Source of the DNA: Rapana venosa | Taxonomy: Eukaryota; Mollusca; Gastropoda; Neogastropoda; Muricidae | Assembly: GCA_028751875.1 (NCBI GenBank) | Contig: CM054154.1 | Span: 52,802,144 to 52,866,143 of the forward strand | Length of the DNA: 64,000 nt | Direction of reading: 5' to 3' | Shown: in pieces, positions 9,725 through 22,507 of the stretch | How the letters are laid out: each line of letters opens with the position of its first letter | Position numbering within the stretch: the first letter of the stretch is position 1 | Position numbers and translations under genes: made by a program | The notes under the pieces: generated by a model | Database searches by the model: none | What the model was told of the DNA's origin: nothing | Seen by the model: only the letters and a program-made list of their open reading frames with translations

Positions 9725-10020
9725 ATATTGAGGAAATGGGAAAAAGCACTTGTGTACTTTTTTACATCCAGTCCTCGTGGTATCAGTTTTGTAAATTCTG
9801 TCATCTGTTCTCACTGCACACAATGGCCTACTCTATGAAAAGCGGAACAGGATTAAACGTGTGCGCAAATGTTCTGCGTGCGTTCACACACGGGGCCTTG
9901 GTTTATAGTCTCATCCGAAGGACTTTTGGGGAGAGTGGAGTCTGCACTGATGTTAACTCCAGGGGAAAATATCCCCTTGAACGGGAATCGAACCCGGGTT
10001 GTCAAATTGTGAGCGCACAT
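9725..10020 (-). mobile_element. Second SINE copy, opposite orientation
   Basis: Reverse-complement reading gives the same parts as the plus SINE: cgggttcgattcccgttcaa (a clean B box, better than the plus copy), tccttcggatgagactataaac and tacttttttacatccagt in reverse for the tail. The tRNA-like 5' head fades after about 10020, so the copy is truncated or misread at its A box. It interrupts the same L1-like ORF between LNKLFFYIED and WKDVFHSM. The two SINEs form an inverted pair spaced by about 350 bp of LINE. Confidence 0.75.
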
Positions 10021-11224
10021 TGGAAAGATGTGTTTCATTCAATGAAACATTTGCAACAAGCATCCAAGGATAAAACAAAGTTTTTGGGGGAACCAATTTT
10101 TCACAAGAAAATTCAAAATGGGAGACCAAGCTTTTTCATAAAAAGTGGCACAAAAAAAATTATTTTTGTTAAACCCCTTGCGAAAGATAATGGGATTTCA
10201 TAACTCATGAGAATTTATCAAACAAATTAGGTCAAACTTTAACTTTTTGATTATATTACGTATCGATAACCCCAAGACAAAAGAGAATTCAAAATAAAAA
10301 ACTGGAGGGCAATTTAAGTAAAACGGGACCAATCCTAAGTTTATATCAAAAGCTGGTAAAGGACCCCATTTTTATTAGATAAAAATTCGTAAAATAAAAT
10401 CTCAACTTAATCTTTCGTAAATTGGAGACACCTTAACTTCCAATAGACGGCGGGAGTATTTAAATTGAAAAATAAAATTAAAGAAATTAAAATTGAAAGG
10501 TTTTCCCAAATAAAGTTTTGTTAAGAAATTAGACAAACAAAATACTAAAGCAAATGAAATTACAGATAAGACAACGCAATTTTTGCCAAAGGCAAAGACC
10601 CATAAACCCCATTTTTTTAGGGGAGCGTCATATGTACAGAGTTTCGGGAAAGAAACTTGAAGTGATTTTTAAAACACAACTGCTATCTTGCGAGAGATTA
10701 AACCTTAAGTGGAACTAGTGTTTTTTGCACTGATCAATACAAAAACGGATAAGTGTTTTTACTTAATAAAACTGTTAGCAAAGTTCATGTTTACAAATTC
10801 GGATTGGTAAAAAAAAACCAATGTTTGGGGAAATTTTTTAAAAAAAATTTAAAAAAGAAATGGGAAAACGGGGGCACTGCAAACAAATGCCGTTAAATTT
10901 TAAGAAAAAAAAGTTTCGTACTAAAAATTAGTAGAAAGTTGGTACTACTTCAAAATTACAAAATTCGTATGTCATCTAAAATCTTTTCTTGACAAGAAAA
11001 ATTAAATTGAATTTTTGGGACTCATTGAGCTAGACCTTTTATGCCCGAAAAAAGAAATGATTAAGTTGTCTGGATGAAAAGTAATTTTTTTTTTTTCAAA
11101 TGCATTGTGCCAACAAAAAAATTTTTTTTAAAACAAAACAAAAATCATGTCAAAGATTGACTTCAAAAACATCCCGAATTTAGTATTTTACCAAAATTAA
11201 TACCAGGTTTAGGTGGCCTGCTCG

Positions 11225-12885
11225 AGGGACACCTCTACTGACGGGCGAAATATTTTTTTGTTTTTTTCGTTAATTGTTTGTCTAAAACCAAAAGTTCTGC
11301 AGATTTTTTCGGTGTCTGGGGTTCAGTAAAAACACAAAAATGCGGGGAAGACAGTTCATTTACTTTTTTAGTCTGCTTTCTCATACGTCATCTGACGTGT
11401 GCGGGGCGCGCCTAAGACAACACCATGCCGTCGTCGACACTCGAATTTCCCTTACCTGAGGGAATCGCCATGTGTTTACAAAGGCAAAACTGCAATTTTC
11501 CCATGAAAATTTTTACCTAAACAAATAACAACGATAAACTTGAAAACTCAAGAAAGAAAGCGGGGTAGGAAAGGTGGTTAGACAAAGCTAAAAAATTGAA
11601 TAATCGAAACTCCCACCAAACCGTCTCCACCCATGCCAGCCCCTACTTCCAAAACCGACGAGCTTCAAGCAAACATAACCCCTACCCAATATAAAAACCC
11701 GGAATTCTTGCCTTTACCAAAACCTGGCGGTCCCGCCGTACCGAACTGCGACCCTCCTTTGACGGTTTGGGTAAAAACCCATTCGTTAAGAGACTCACAC
11801 CAAACGGGAAGGCAAAGGGCGGAGGTTTGTGCTTTTACATCCAAAGAGCGTGGGTGGGATGTTAAAATTTAAACTACGCTATCCGTGGAGGACATTGAAA
11901 AATGCCTCTGTTTCGCTCCGCCTTTTACTTTCCACGGGGAAACCCGCAATTATTTTTCACTTTTTTTACTTTACCCCAAGCAAGTGGCAGAGCAACTGAA
12001 AAATATATTAGATACCTCCATGGCCGATTCTAAAACCCCGATGCCCCCAAGTTTTATCCCGGGTGATTTCAATAACTGTTCCCTTTCAAACTACTGAAGA
12101 ACTATAACATATGTACCCCTACACAGGAAACAAACCTTAGACTTTGCATGGGACTGTACAGGCGCCCATAGACGTTTCCTTTGCCTCCCCTGGGATCACG
12201 ACCACAACCGTTCTTCTTGCACCCATGTACCAAATCATGTTTCGGGGCCTTCAACCATAATCCGCCGCAAAAAAAGGCTGCTGATAGTATAAACAGTCGC
12301 AAAGGGGTTTGATTGCACTGACTGGGAATTTTTATATTTTGTTTTAATCTAATGGCTCACTGAGATTTGTTCTTAATTTCATTTTGTTTATTTTGTGTCA
12401 TTCCAATTTAAGGAGATAACCATTTACCCAATAAAAGCCGGGGTTACAAAGGACTGAAACTTTTTTTAAACAAAAAGAAAAGTATTTTACACAGGCCGAA
12501 AAACAAAGAAGGAAGAAAAAAGAAGTCAAAGCTGCTGTTGCACGGGCCAGAGTTATATAAAAAATAAGAAGAAGAAATTTTGCGGGGAAAAATTTTTTCG
12601 TTCTGCATGGCGGGGGGGGGGTATCAAAATATTCTCAGAAATTTGGTGGGTGCCCAACATGGGTCAAAAATCAGTTTGCGGGAGTATTTTGATAAAAATT
12701 TACCAGACCATCTAAACACTTTTTTTACTCGTTTTAAAAAAGCATATTTCTCAGAAATTAAATGATCTGAAGAAATCCCTTTTTTTCTAAAATAGCGCCC
12801 ATTGTTAGAAAAAATTTATCTTAAGCATTTAAAAGGGCAATAAATATTAAAAATCCCCGGACCGACGGTAAAAAAAATAAAATAA
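11225..12885 (+). pseudogene. Rex1/CR1-like LINE: endonuclease and RT N-terminus
   Basis: Following the 3' end of the L1-like element, 11450-12300 reads in mixed frames as endonuclease: PGGPAVPN, then a GGGLCFYINERWW-type block (as in 37975-38010), IPGDFNNCSLSNY at 12057-12095, and TLDFAWDC. Downstream come NLPDHLNTFFTRFKKAYFS (12695-12760) and NKSPGPDG-like sequence near 12850, the start of the RT fingers. The text then stops at an L2-like element inserted in reverse. The RT continues beyond that insert at about 16331. The same arrangement is far clearer at 37280-44540. Confidence 0.6.
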
Positions 12886-15800
12886 TAAAATGGAATTTAT
12901 TAGCGCGAATTTTGAAAAAAACAAAAAAATCGAAGCGTTTGCACTCAATCATTTACGGGCTGAACCTCCTTAAACAAAATGAGAAATCCATGGCCGCGCA
13001 TACGACGCACAGCAGGCCCACTAAAAAAACCACACACCAAACCCCCACCACGGAACTACACTTAAGGGTGAAAGATGCGTGAAAATTGGGGACGAAAAGG
13101 GGGGGAAAAAGTTCAGGTAGGAAAAAAGTGTTTTTGAGGCGGGATTTGAAGGAATCAAGTGAAGGCTTTTACGAAGTGAAAGGGGGAGGTCATTCCGGGG
13201 GTGGGGACCAGAAAAAAGGGGGAGCGCGGCCAACATTGGTTTGTTTAATCGGGGTGTTCGAAAGCACAAAGTCTGCGGCTGAACAAGGGACGGATGGAGT
13301 GTCAGGGAAGACATTACAGAAAAGAGGGTGCAGATTGGGGAGACATTTGAAACAGGGGGTTTGATTTATACTGCGTTTTTGTGAGACGGGCAACCATGAA
13401 GAGATCGCAGAAAAAGGGATGTGTAGTTTTTTTCTTTTTTAGACCCAGTCAGCTGCAAGTTTTTTTCGTTAAAAGGTGGTAATGATCGGTGGGCCAGCCA
13501 AAAAGGAATTACAGTAGTCTAACTGAAAGAATAAGAGAGTGACAAGTTTGGGAAAAGTTGCATCGTGGAAATACTTGGAACGCGTTTTACGCCCCCAAAT
13601 TTGATATAGCAAGACGGGCAGGTCTGGGGTAAATTTTTTCATAGAGATGTGTTTAAAGAATACCCCCTAAATACTTCACAGATTTTGGACAAAGGAACTG
13701 ACGTATTGCCAAATTTATTAAAATTTTTTGTGATGAGGAAAGTTTATTTTGGGCCCTATGAGCATGGTTTTCGGTTTTATCGGCTTAAGTTGAAACTTTT
13801 TCTGAGTCACCTTTTTGAATTTTTGAAGCAGTAGGACATTTTTGTCAAGAGGGGGGCAAGTTTTCAACAGTATCGCTGCATAAATTTGAGTACATCGCAT
13901 GAAATGATATCAAAGGGTGGTTGTTTATTTTTTGGAGAGGGACTGTATAGAGTAAAGAAAACGGGGCCAGGATGATCCCTGCGGGGATCCACTTTCCCCT
14001 TTTGCAGTTTTGATTGAATTTTTTTTACAATAACTTTCGGGAAACCCGGGTCGTGAGTATGAAGTAAACCGGTGGGGGTTGCCTTTAATACCAAAGTATT
14101 TTGGAGCGAGAAAGAAGAATTGAGTGATCTATGGTATCAAAGGCTGAAATAAGTCAAGAAGAGTGGGGGGAGGGAATTTTTCCTGCATCAAAGCAAGTAG
14201 AAGTGTTCAAAAGTATGGCTAGGGTGGTTTCGGTGCTGGGGGGGGCGATGGGCAACTAAAAAGGGGGGAAGAAGACTTTGGAAAATAAAGGTGTGTTGAG
14301 CTGTTTGGAACAATTTTTTCTATACTTTAGAGAAAAAGGGTAAGTTTGAGACGGGGCCTTAATTCTTCGAATTTTGGGGATGGGTCGTGCTTTTTCAGTG
14401 GGTGTGCTATTGCTGTTTTAAGAGCTATGGAAATTTCTACTGAAGAGATGATTTTCCTTTTTAGTGATAATACAAATTTTGTGGAAGGCTTGTGAGAAAA
14501 AAAGGAGCAGTAGGGGATAAAGGTCGCATGTTTTTATATATTTCCCTTCAGAATTGTCATATTTTTTTTTCACTTGTGGGAGGAAGGAAAAAGAGGATGC
14601 CAGGAACGGGGCCCAGGAGGCGCGGGCGGAATTGAGTTTGATAAGGGAGGTATTTTCGAACTTATTTTTGAAAAAAAGGCAGAAAAAGGGAGGGAAAATT
14701 TAGACAGGCTGTGGGTGTTAGGCAAGGAGTTGTTTTTCAGACCCAAGGGTTTTGGGTGAGGGAAAAAAAGATTTTAGGGATGTACACAGAGTTTTTGGAA
14801 GGTAGTAGTCGTCTTGCTGAATGGATTAAGAGTTTGATTTTTGTTTTTGTTTTGGGAAAACTGTTTTTTTGATTTCGGTTTTTGATTTCCCGCCACTCCC
14901 GTTCAGTTGTCGGCTTTTTGCGCTTCGCTATAAAGATGTCGGGGTATACCAGGCCACAGGGCCCCTGTCGGGGAGGAGAGATCAAATGAATGCTCATCAA
15001 GCAGTTGGGGGAGAATGTGTTTAGTGATCAAGAGGTCAGTGTGGTAAAGGGTTTGTGAAAAACGTTCGGAAGTTTGGGGAAAGAGAAGGTATAAAGTTAA
15101 AGGGCCAAAATTTACGACGATAACATTTTTCTTCTTCTGCGGGTTTTTGTGATTTTGAGAGGGAAAAGAAGGGCGGAATGATCAAATCAGTTCGTCGGTG
15201 ACAGAAACAGATGTGACAAGATTGAATGAAGCATTATAATCACCATCTAAAAATCCAGATTGTGCTTGCTTCTTTTACCATTGAGAGAGAGAGGGTTTGG
15301 GCAAAAAAGGGGAAAAGACTTTGACTTGGAGAAACGGGTTTCAAATGGAAAGTTGAAGTCACCAAGAATTTTAATTTTTGTGGGGAGAGGCGTAGTGTCG
15401 GGGATGACGGGAAAATTTTGGGTGAAAAAAGAAGATGTAGGTTTTTTAGGGCTGGGGGTGGCGGAAAAGGGGAGCAGATAGTAATAGATGGCCAGGGAGG
15501 TTAGATTGATTTCGCAAATTTAAAGATTCATGGAGAATTGAAGGTTGGACTGAAAAAAAAGAGATGGGTTTCCCTAGTCTTTGAGAATGATGGGAAAACC
15601 CCCCCCCCGAGAGGGGGGGAAAAAAAAAAGTTTTTACCAGGAGGTCAGTGTTTTATTTTTTGCTCTGGCCATGGGGGTTAAGCCCAAATTTTGAGGAATT
15701 AATAATGTTTTTTTTTGGGGAAAACAGATTGAATGGCCTTTTAAGGAAAACGAAATTTAAAAAAATTTAAGGGATTGAAAGGGGAAGGTTGAAAAAAAAG

Positions 15801-16330
15801 GGATTTGGGAAAGCCAGGGAAAGACAAGGGATGGGGAGTGCCGAGGAAGAAGAAAGATTTGGATGGGATTTGGTTTTAAAATGGTAAAAACTTCGACAAC
15901 TTTTGAAACAAAAAAACATCAAAACAAAGAAAAAAAATTTAAAAAGTTCAAAAACAGAAAACAAAAATGAAGGGGGGGGGCGGAGAGGGGGGAACTGCAG
16001 GGGTGCGGGGTTTTCGTCGGTGAGGGGGGGGAAAGGAGGGGGAACCCGCTAAAAACGGCTGCCCCGGTTCCCCCCTTGGGTTTTGGGAAAACCCAGTGGA
16101 AAGTGCTTAAAAGGGGGCAAGCTGTAGGAAAAAACTGGTGGGGTTAGTTCCCCGGTTTTAATGCATGGGAAACAAAACCCCCAAAAAATTGTGAGGGGGG
16201 GTCAGTTTAACACGTCAATTTGTTGAACCAAAAGATAAAAGGGGCACGAAACCAAGTAGGAAAACAAAAAAGTCAACCAAATTTAAATTTAAACCCAAAG
16301 GGGGGGGGAAAAAGTTTAAAATAATAAAAA
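12886..16330 (-). mobile_element. L2-like LINE inserted in the Rex1/CR1-like LINE (copy 1)
   Basis: Minus-strand reading starts with the 3' end (SLVQPQTLC and RNDLPLSLRKSLHL at 13021-13314, matching the plus copy at 7010-7180). It proceeds through C-terminal RT, then EN words near 15000-15450, then the 5' region near 15770-16250. Landmarks agree in order with the cleaner copy at 39122-43215. For example, ggcacgaaaccaagtagg near 16240 equals gtcacgaagaccagcgcag near 42950. The shape is a near full-length element, but nothing can be read as a continuous ORF here. Confidence 0.65.
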
Positions 16331-17890
16331 AAAGTGTTTGGGGGGGGGGGGGGGGGGGGAAAAATTTTTTTTTAAAAGGCCAAAAAAAAAAAGAAAAAAG
16401 ATTTTTAAAAAGTTTTAAGGGAAAAATAATATTTTGGAAAACCCGAAATTTTGGATGAGTTGAGTTTTAAAGTTTCCGTATGGGTAGGCAATTTTTATTT
16501 AAAAACCCCAAGTAAACCCTTCCCCCAAAAAAACCCCAAACCCCGGGTAACATTTTAGAGTAAATCTCCATTCTTGTGTAAAAGGAAAAAATTGAAAAAT
16601 CTCATTTTTTTTTACAGGAAGTTGACCCCCTGCAATTTTAAAGTTGAAGGGGTTGAAACCAAAATTTCATTTTGAAAGTTGTTTAGCACTTGAAACACCC
16701 GATTCCCCCCCAAAATTTTCCATTTGCAGCTTTTAATTGGCCCCAGTTTTTAACAAAAACAAAAGGGGTGCCCAACAATTTTTTTTGGGGTTAATTTTTT
16801 CCAAAAGCCCCCGCGGTTTTTGGCCCCCAAAAAAAAACCTTCGAGAAGCAAATGGGGTTTTCCCCGGTTTGGGCCCCAAAATTCTGTCTTTTATCACGTT
16901 TGCAGAAACCTAGAAAACCTTTTGGGGCAGCTGGCCTTTTTTCCCCCATGATCACTTGACCTTCCCAAAATCAAAGGGCTCCTTTGGGGGAACCTATCGG
17001 GGTAAAAGTTTCTAAAATAAAGACCGTTTTCCAAAGTTAGGCTACCTAAGTATTTTAAAAACAAAATTTTTTTGAAAAAATTTTAACTAAAAATTTGGGA
17101 ATTTTGGGCCTTTCTGGGGTTTTAAAAAGTTTTCAAAAGGGCCAAAATTTTTTTTGGAAAATAACCCATTTTTTAAAAAAAAAAGTTTTTTGTTTTTTTA
17201 AAATTTAAAAAAGGTTTTAATTTGCTTTTATTTTTTGAAAAACCATTGGGAAAAAAAGTGGGCCCGGTTTAAGTCCCCAAAAATTTTGGGAAAAAAAAAA
17301 AACCGGGTCCCTTTCCAAAGCCCCGCCATTTTCTGATCCCATGTTTTTTGGGTTTCAAAGTTCCTTCAACCCGTTTTCTGCCTTTCAAAACCAAAGAAAA
17401 AAAAATTTTTTGTGGTTTGTTTTGTTTGAATTAAATGTGTTCTACCATTTTTTTTAACTTGAATTATCTATTTTTTTATTGTTTTCGGGTACCCCCCAAG
17501 TTGGTGTGTTTGGGTGGGGGGTTTGGGGGGTTTGTTTTAGCTTTTAGTCAATGTTTAAAATTAATATTTTTGGGATGGGGGGTGCGTTTTGGGGTATTGA
17601 AAATAAAAATTTTTTAAAGCGTGCTAAATTTTGGGGTTTTAAAAAAAAAATTTTTAAAGCTTCTAGTAAGGGTTTAAAAAGGTTACTTGATGTTTTGCGC
17701 TTGGGCCCCGTTTTGTTTTTGGTGTGGGTGTGAGTGTGGTGACATTTTATTTAAAAACCAAAATAAAAATTATAGCTTTTGTGTTTTGAAAATATTTAAA
17801 GAGTTTCAATCTGCCGTCAGTTTTTAAATTCCCCTTATGGGATGATTAAAGTTTTTTTGATTTTGGGGGACTTGACTTGACTTGATAACA
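16331..17890 (+). pseudogene. Rex1/CR1-like LINE: RT remainder and 3' end (copy 1)
   Basis: This aligns by landmarks to 43216-44910. The right half keeps the 3' UTR words (cttttagtcaatgtttaaaatt near 17540-17565, and gtgtggtgacattttattt near 17733). The segment ends with ggatgattaaag near 17840 and three CTTGA units at about 17870-17886, which look like the element's simple 3' tail. RT motifs cannot be read in this copy. Confidence 0.5.
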
Positions 17891-17949
17891 GACGTTTTGT
17901 TTAAAAGGGATATCTTCCCTTTTCCCTCCATATAGGGGAGTATTTGCGA

Positions 17950-18420
17950 ATGGTTTGGGGACATTTAAGAAACGTTTTTTTTGGACAGCATATGTATTTT
18001 TTTTCTATTTGTAAAATTAACATAACCCCCTTTTATTTCAAAAATTGAAAGAAAAAAGGTTTCTATTTGAACATGAAAAAATTCTAAAATAAAGAACTTT
18101 TCTACTAAATTCAATTTTAGTAATTTTTTTAAGATTTCGATTACACCTTTTTCCCCCCTTTCCCCTGCAACTTTCACGTCTTAAAATCAACTTGGGCTTC
18201 GTTAAAAAGTCACCCCTAGTTTTTAAAAAATTTCATTTCTTTCATTTCAGTTTTCCTTTAAATTTTGTAAAAAACATTGAAAATGGCCCACCCATTCTAA
18301 AAATCAAATTTTTTCCCCCCCAATTGATGAAAAATCCTGGGCGATCTCCCCCCTTCCTTTTCATGTTTAGTTTTTTGGGAAACCTAGTACCGTGTAAGAC
18401 AAGGAATCATATCACCCAGC
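17950..18420 (-). pseudogene. LINE-D RT C-terminal fragment
   Basis: Minus-strand reading gives GERGEKGVIEILKKLLKLN and FFHVQIE near 18180-18060, matching GKGRKGVIEILKTLRMLN and LFDVQIE at 61720-61820. Upstream on the minus strand, GDFLTKPKL and a GGHF-like block fit the MTFSTELS and MGGHLSV blocks there. It is a short decayed piece of LINE-D in low-fidelity sequence. I cannot place it confidently in copy 2. Confidence 0.5.
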
Positions 18421-18499
18421 AAATAGTAGAAAAAATTTACCTTTTTTGACTACGGGGATAATCTGAATTTTTTTTTCCCCTTTTTTTATTTTTTTGTTA

Positions 18500-20440
18500 G
18501 TTCAATGGCTAATTCATTTTTTAAAAAAGGGAAAAAAACTGGGGGCTTAAAATACAGAGAAAGAGAAGAGAGAGATGAGGGGATTGAGTCCGGGTGGGGG
18601 CCACTCTGGGGGTCTCCCAGTCTTTTTGCGATACTTTTTGGGAGCCCTGTCACTGCTTTCCCCCGGGGTTTTTGGATTCAGCTCTTTTGGGATGTTGTCG
18701 ATTCCTGCTTTTTTTTCCTTTTCTTCAGCGTTCAAATTGGGCCTTCTACTTCCTTGCTAGAATTGGGAATTTTGTCTTTTTTCGATAGGTTGGCTTGAAA
18801 GGGACGCTGAGGTCGCCTGTTCTGAGGGAATTGTAGATTGGGAAAAACGGGATTCCTTTCATCTCCCACGTTTTCTTTTTTTCCCTGTTGGGAAATTTCC
18901 CCTTTCTTTGTCCTGGTGTTACTGCTCTTCCCTGTTTTGTTTGGTGAGCTTTTTTCAAAATTGGTATGCTTTTCTGCTATTATTTTTTGTCACTCTCTTC
19001 GTTTTCTGTACATTTTTTTCTCTATCCATTCCTCCTTGGTCTTCCCATTCTCTCCTGATCTTCTTGTTTACTTCTCTGTACTCAACTGCTCCTGTAGTGT
19101 TTTTTGCTCTTCTTCAGGTCTCGTTTTTTGTCACACATATCAAGATTTCATCTGTGCCCCAAAGGGATTGTGTTTTTCGGCGATGTTTGCCAAGGAGTAT
19201 GTTTGTTTGTCTCAGTTATCACTGCGTTAAAACTGAGGGGTCATCGTTTCGGCATTTTCTTCAAGTGCCAGCATGGTGCGAATTCCCTCTATTGTTGCTT
19301 GGAAGGACTGGGTGATGGTGGGGCCCTTCAGTCTGTCCGGGTTGAACTTGAGTCTGGTGTTCTTTGTCTTATTGATCTTCTTCAATCGACTCTAAAGTTC
19401 AAAGCACAAGGTCATGACGCTGCCCATGTCTGCACCGGGGAAAGTCCTTGCCTTGGCTCTGTTGTTTGCCAATCGAAACCGGTTCTGCCCCAGGATGTAT
19501 CATCTGCACCAGGAGTAGTCAATCTGGTTGTGATGGATCCCATTGGGGGGCATTGCCATGTCCAGCGTCGGGATGCCTTGTTTTTCTCCAAGGGTATTGC
19601 GAGCACCGTGTCGTTGTAGCCGGCAAATTCCAGAAAGTCGGAGTCCTCGCTCATTGGCGATCGCATTACAGAGGGACCGCAGAATTTGCTCCATCTTTCA
19701 GTGCGTCTCCCCCAAACCTTTGGCGTTCCAGTCTCCCTGGAGATCAAGATATCTTCTTGTTCACCTTATCGATGATGCCCTGTATTTGGGTTTGTAGAAT
19801 TCCTCTACGTCTTCATCATCGTGATCCTTGTTGGTGCGTACGCTTGAATCACTGTGATTTGAATGGGGCTGCCCGAGGCGGATGGCCATAAGCCGTGTTT
19901 ACTGGGTAGTACCCTATTACCGAATTCTTTATGTTCTTTTTGACAAGCATTTCCTAAAGCCATTGGTATGCTTGTCCTGCTCTCAGCTATAGTAGACATA
20001 AAGTCCCTCGTCAGTAGGTGTTCACCGTGCTCCTTCCATCTGACCTCACAAGACCTACCCAAAAGCCAGTATACCTGTCCAGCTCGTATGCAGTTCTTGG
20101 AGTTTGCCTGTTTGGGCCAGACTCTTACGTTCCACGTTGCGATGGTGATGTAGTCCCTTCCTCTGATCTTTTTTGTAGGGGTTCCACCAGTAGCCACTTG
20201 GCGCCTCCGCCCTGGTGACAGACAGAAGGCGCGGCCTTGTTAAACCCGGGCGCGCCCGATTCCGTATATTCTTTATTTTTGTCCTTTCCATAAGCGTGTC
20301 TGGGCAAAAGTAGCCTGGCGGTTCCCCAAATTTCTCTCCCAGGCGTGATTTTTGGGTTGGGTTGACTTCCCACTCACAGGTGGTACCGGATTCCATGGTT
20401 ACTGGTAGCAGAGGACACCTCTGACCTGACCCTGAACAGC
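18500..20440 (-). pseudogene. RTE-like LINE, minus strand, 5' end and endonuclease
   Basis: Minus-strand reading from 20440 begins with the same 5' leader as the plus copy at 22515 (gtcagaggtgtcctctgcta). The endonuclease follows: ITIATWNVR (first EN block) near 20150, CEVRWKEHGEHL near 20030, ITVIQAYAPT near 19830 and further decayed EN to about 19300. From there to 18500 only scattered words of the EN-RT linker are legible. The 3' part is lost or unreadable. It sits in the C-terminal region of a LINE-D ORF2, after RFRFGISSIAV. Confidence 0.7.
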
Positions 20441-22507
20441 TATACTAGAGATACCAAAACGAAATCTTGTCATCATAAATTTTAAACGTTTGTCAATATT
20501 TTCTAGCAAATAGTTTTGCATACAAGGCACAGGACTAGTAAACATACAATACATGCTAACCCTCTCACTATTTTGAACATGATCATCCCACTCTTGCCAC
20601 CTACAATCAAGTAAATGTCTTTTGAATGCATGCAAAAATTCATTCACTAATTCTACACCTTGATGAATCCAAACAAAACCAAATCCGTAATTTAAAAAAG
20701 GACACTTTCTTACATTTGTTACCCATGTTATTCCTTGATCATCCCACTCACACAGCATCACATAAGCTTTCCTTGGTAATCTTTCTGCTTCCATCCGTGT
20801 TAATTTTAACCAATAGTGAATAGTACTGACAACAAAACTTATAGTGATAGGATATCTATTCATTTCCCCGTACACTAATTCGTTAGGTGTTTGTCTGTCC
20901 ACTCCCAAAAATTTCTTTAAAGCAAATAAAAGAATTTTTCAACAATATTCTGCAGCACTATAAAGTCCCCAAACTTTCCCAGCCATACTGCATAATAGGC
21001 TGAACTTGTGCATCAAATAATTTCAAGAAAAGTCTAACTGAACTATTATTCAAAGTATGTAACCTTCGCATGATAGTAAGAAGCGCCTTTTTTGCACGGC
21101 TTGCTAAATCTCTGCATGTAGTAGTGAAAATAAGCCTAGTTGAAAAATAAATCCCCAAATATTTATAAGCATTAACAACTTATCTGATTACCATCAAATG
21201 ACCAGTGTTCTCTGGCACTCAAATATCCTCCCTTTCTAAATACAACATTTGTTTTACCCATATTAACCTTTAACCCCAAAGAAGAAGAAGCACATGTTAG
21301 ACTATTTAGCTGGGTCTGCAGACCAACAACTGTTTCAGAAAGGACAACAACATCATCCGCTAATAAAAGTATAAACAGTTCCAGAGTATCTAACAAAAAT
21401 GTCACACCATGTTTTCCATTTCGTATTACTTCAAGTGCTAACTCATTAACAAAGAAAGAAAAAAGAACCGGGCTGCAAATGCCACCCTGTTTGACACCTG
21501 CTGAACACTGGATATAAGTTGATAATCTAGCTCCCCATCTTTCTCTTGCCTTAACACAATCATACATGCTTTTTACACAATGAAAACAGTTTTTTCCTTT
21601 TTCTTCATTTTTCAACAATATTGGCCAAGCAAATTCGCTAATGGAATCAAAAGCCTTTTCGAAGTCTATAAAGGCAACATACAATTTTCTATTAAAAAAA
21701 GGGAAATTTTTTTGTACACATGCTAATAATGTAAATATGTGATCAACAGTTGAGTGCCCTTTTTTAAAACCTGCTTGAAATTCCCCTGTTAAATTGTTTT
21801 CTTTTACCCATAGTTGTAGTCTTCTATTTATGATACCACTTTTTGCTACTCACATCAAATAAGGAGATACCCCTATAATTTCCAGGGAAATTTACCTCCC
21901 CTTTCTTATACAGTGGTAAAATAATGGACTCTGACCGGCTGGCAGGAAAAACTCCTTTATCAAACAGTGCATTAAAGAATTTAACAAAAAAGGGAGTAAT
22001 CTTTGCAGATGCATTTTTAAACAGTTCAGGTATTAAGCCATCAGGACCCGCAGCTTTCCCTGACTTCAGTTTTTGGATAGTAACGCACCTCCTTCCTCCA
22101 ATTAGGCTGATTAAATATGCATTCATCATCTGGGTCCCATGTCATCATTATCTTCTGACATGTTATCAACATTACTTACATTATTTTGTCAAGAAGATAC
22201 TAAAGTGCTCAACCATTGTTTCTGCAGAGATTTTAATTCTAACTAATTTTCTTTTGGGCATAGGGCTAAAGATTGTCTCCCAAAACATTTGCTTAGAATC
22301 AATAGAAGCCATCGACTTATCAATTATCAGAGCATTATGCTCTTTTTTCTTTCTAGCTATAGGATTCTTATATTCTCTTCGCTGTAAACAGTATGGACTT
22401 CTGTCTTCTTCTTTTTTAGAATGACGGTATTTTCTAAGTTCTCTACGAGTTAATCTTTTCTTTAATCTACATTCTTCACCATACCAGTCTTCTTTTTTAT
22501 TATGCCT
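20441..22507 (-). pseudogene. LINE-D ORF2: reverse transcriptase and C-terminal region
   Basis: This is the RT of a non-LTR retrotransposon on the minus strand. Reading from 22507: KKEDWYGEECRLKKRLTRREL, then KLKSGKAAGPDGLIPELFKN (fingers, 22070), PLYKKGEV and NYRGISL (21900), motif A AFIDFEKAFDS (21675-21643), motif B GVKQGGICSPVLF (about 21500) and motif C LLLADDVVVLSE (about 21365-21330). Then come VNMGKTNVVFRKGG, LFLKLFDAQVQPIMQYGWE, YWLKLTRM, YGFGFVWIHQGV and MTRFRFGISSI. Catalytic Asp residues of A and C are present. At least four slips or stops break it. The 5' EN lies beyond an RTE-like insertion, at 25720-26274. Confidence 0.85.

Larger units (their letters stand above)
7457..11130 (+). 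pseudogene. L1-like LINE ORF2 (RT and C-terminal region)
   Basis: Ordered RT blocks are legible across frames: LEGLITLEEA and LKNDKTPGTDGL near 7930-8020 (fingers), GFVPGRY near 8280, a motif A of the form VDFKKAFDSVDW near 8370-8410, QGDPISPYLFILCAEIL near 8560-8620 and FADDTSVTLGG near 8685. After a SINE at 9043-9378 the text continues with LWTLLPNHPDAQVAQLQKLCYEFVWDKK and then KAYLVQ-type and LKLAWIKK blocks. After a second SINE comes WKDVFHSMKHLQQ and FLGEPIF. This order matches L1/Tx1-type ORF2. EN is not seen, so the copy is 5'-truncated. An A-rich end near 11090-11130 may be its tail. Stops and slips are numerous, and the part after 10.1 kb is poorly read. Confidence 0.7.
10100..18900. 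other. Low-fidelity consensus block, copy 1
   Basis: From about 10.1 kb single bases are repeatedly replaced by their neighbour and runs are lengthened (for example the G run at 16340-16359). Aligning by eye to 36-45.6 kb, the same words appear in cleaner form in the other copy, most clearly against 42240-44890. Coding calls in this block rest on that comparison. I treat its divergence as sequencing or consensus error rather than evolution. Confidence 0.75.

Noticed and set aside
13086..13364. Plus-strand Gly/Lys-rich frame in the 13-kb region
   Set aside because: It is the antisense of the L2-like RT C-terminus (SLVQPQ, NDLPLSLR), as the clean plus copy at 7010-7180 shows.
16336..16360. G-quadruplex-forming run of more than 20 G
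   Set aside because: It lies in the corrupted block and has no counterpart in the clean copy near 43.0 kb; treated as a consensus artefact.
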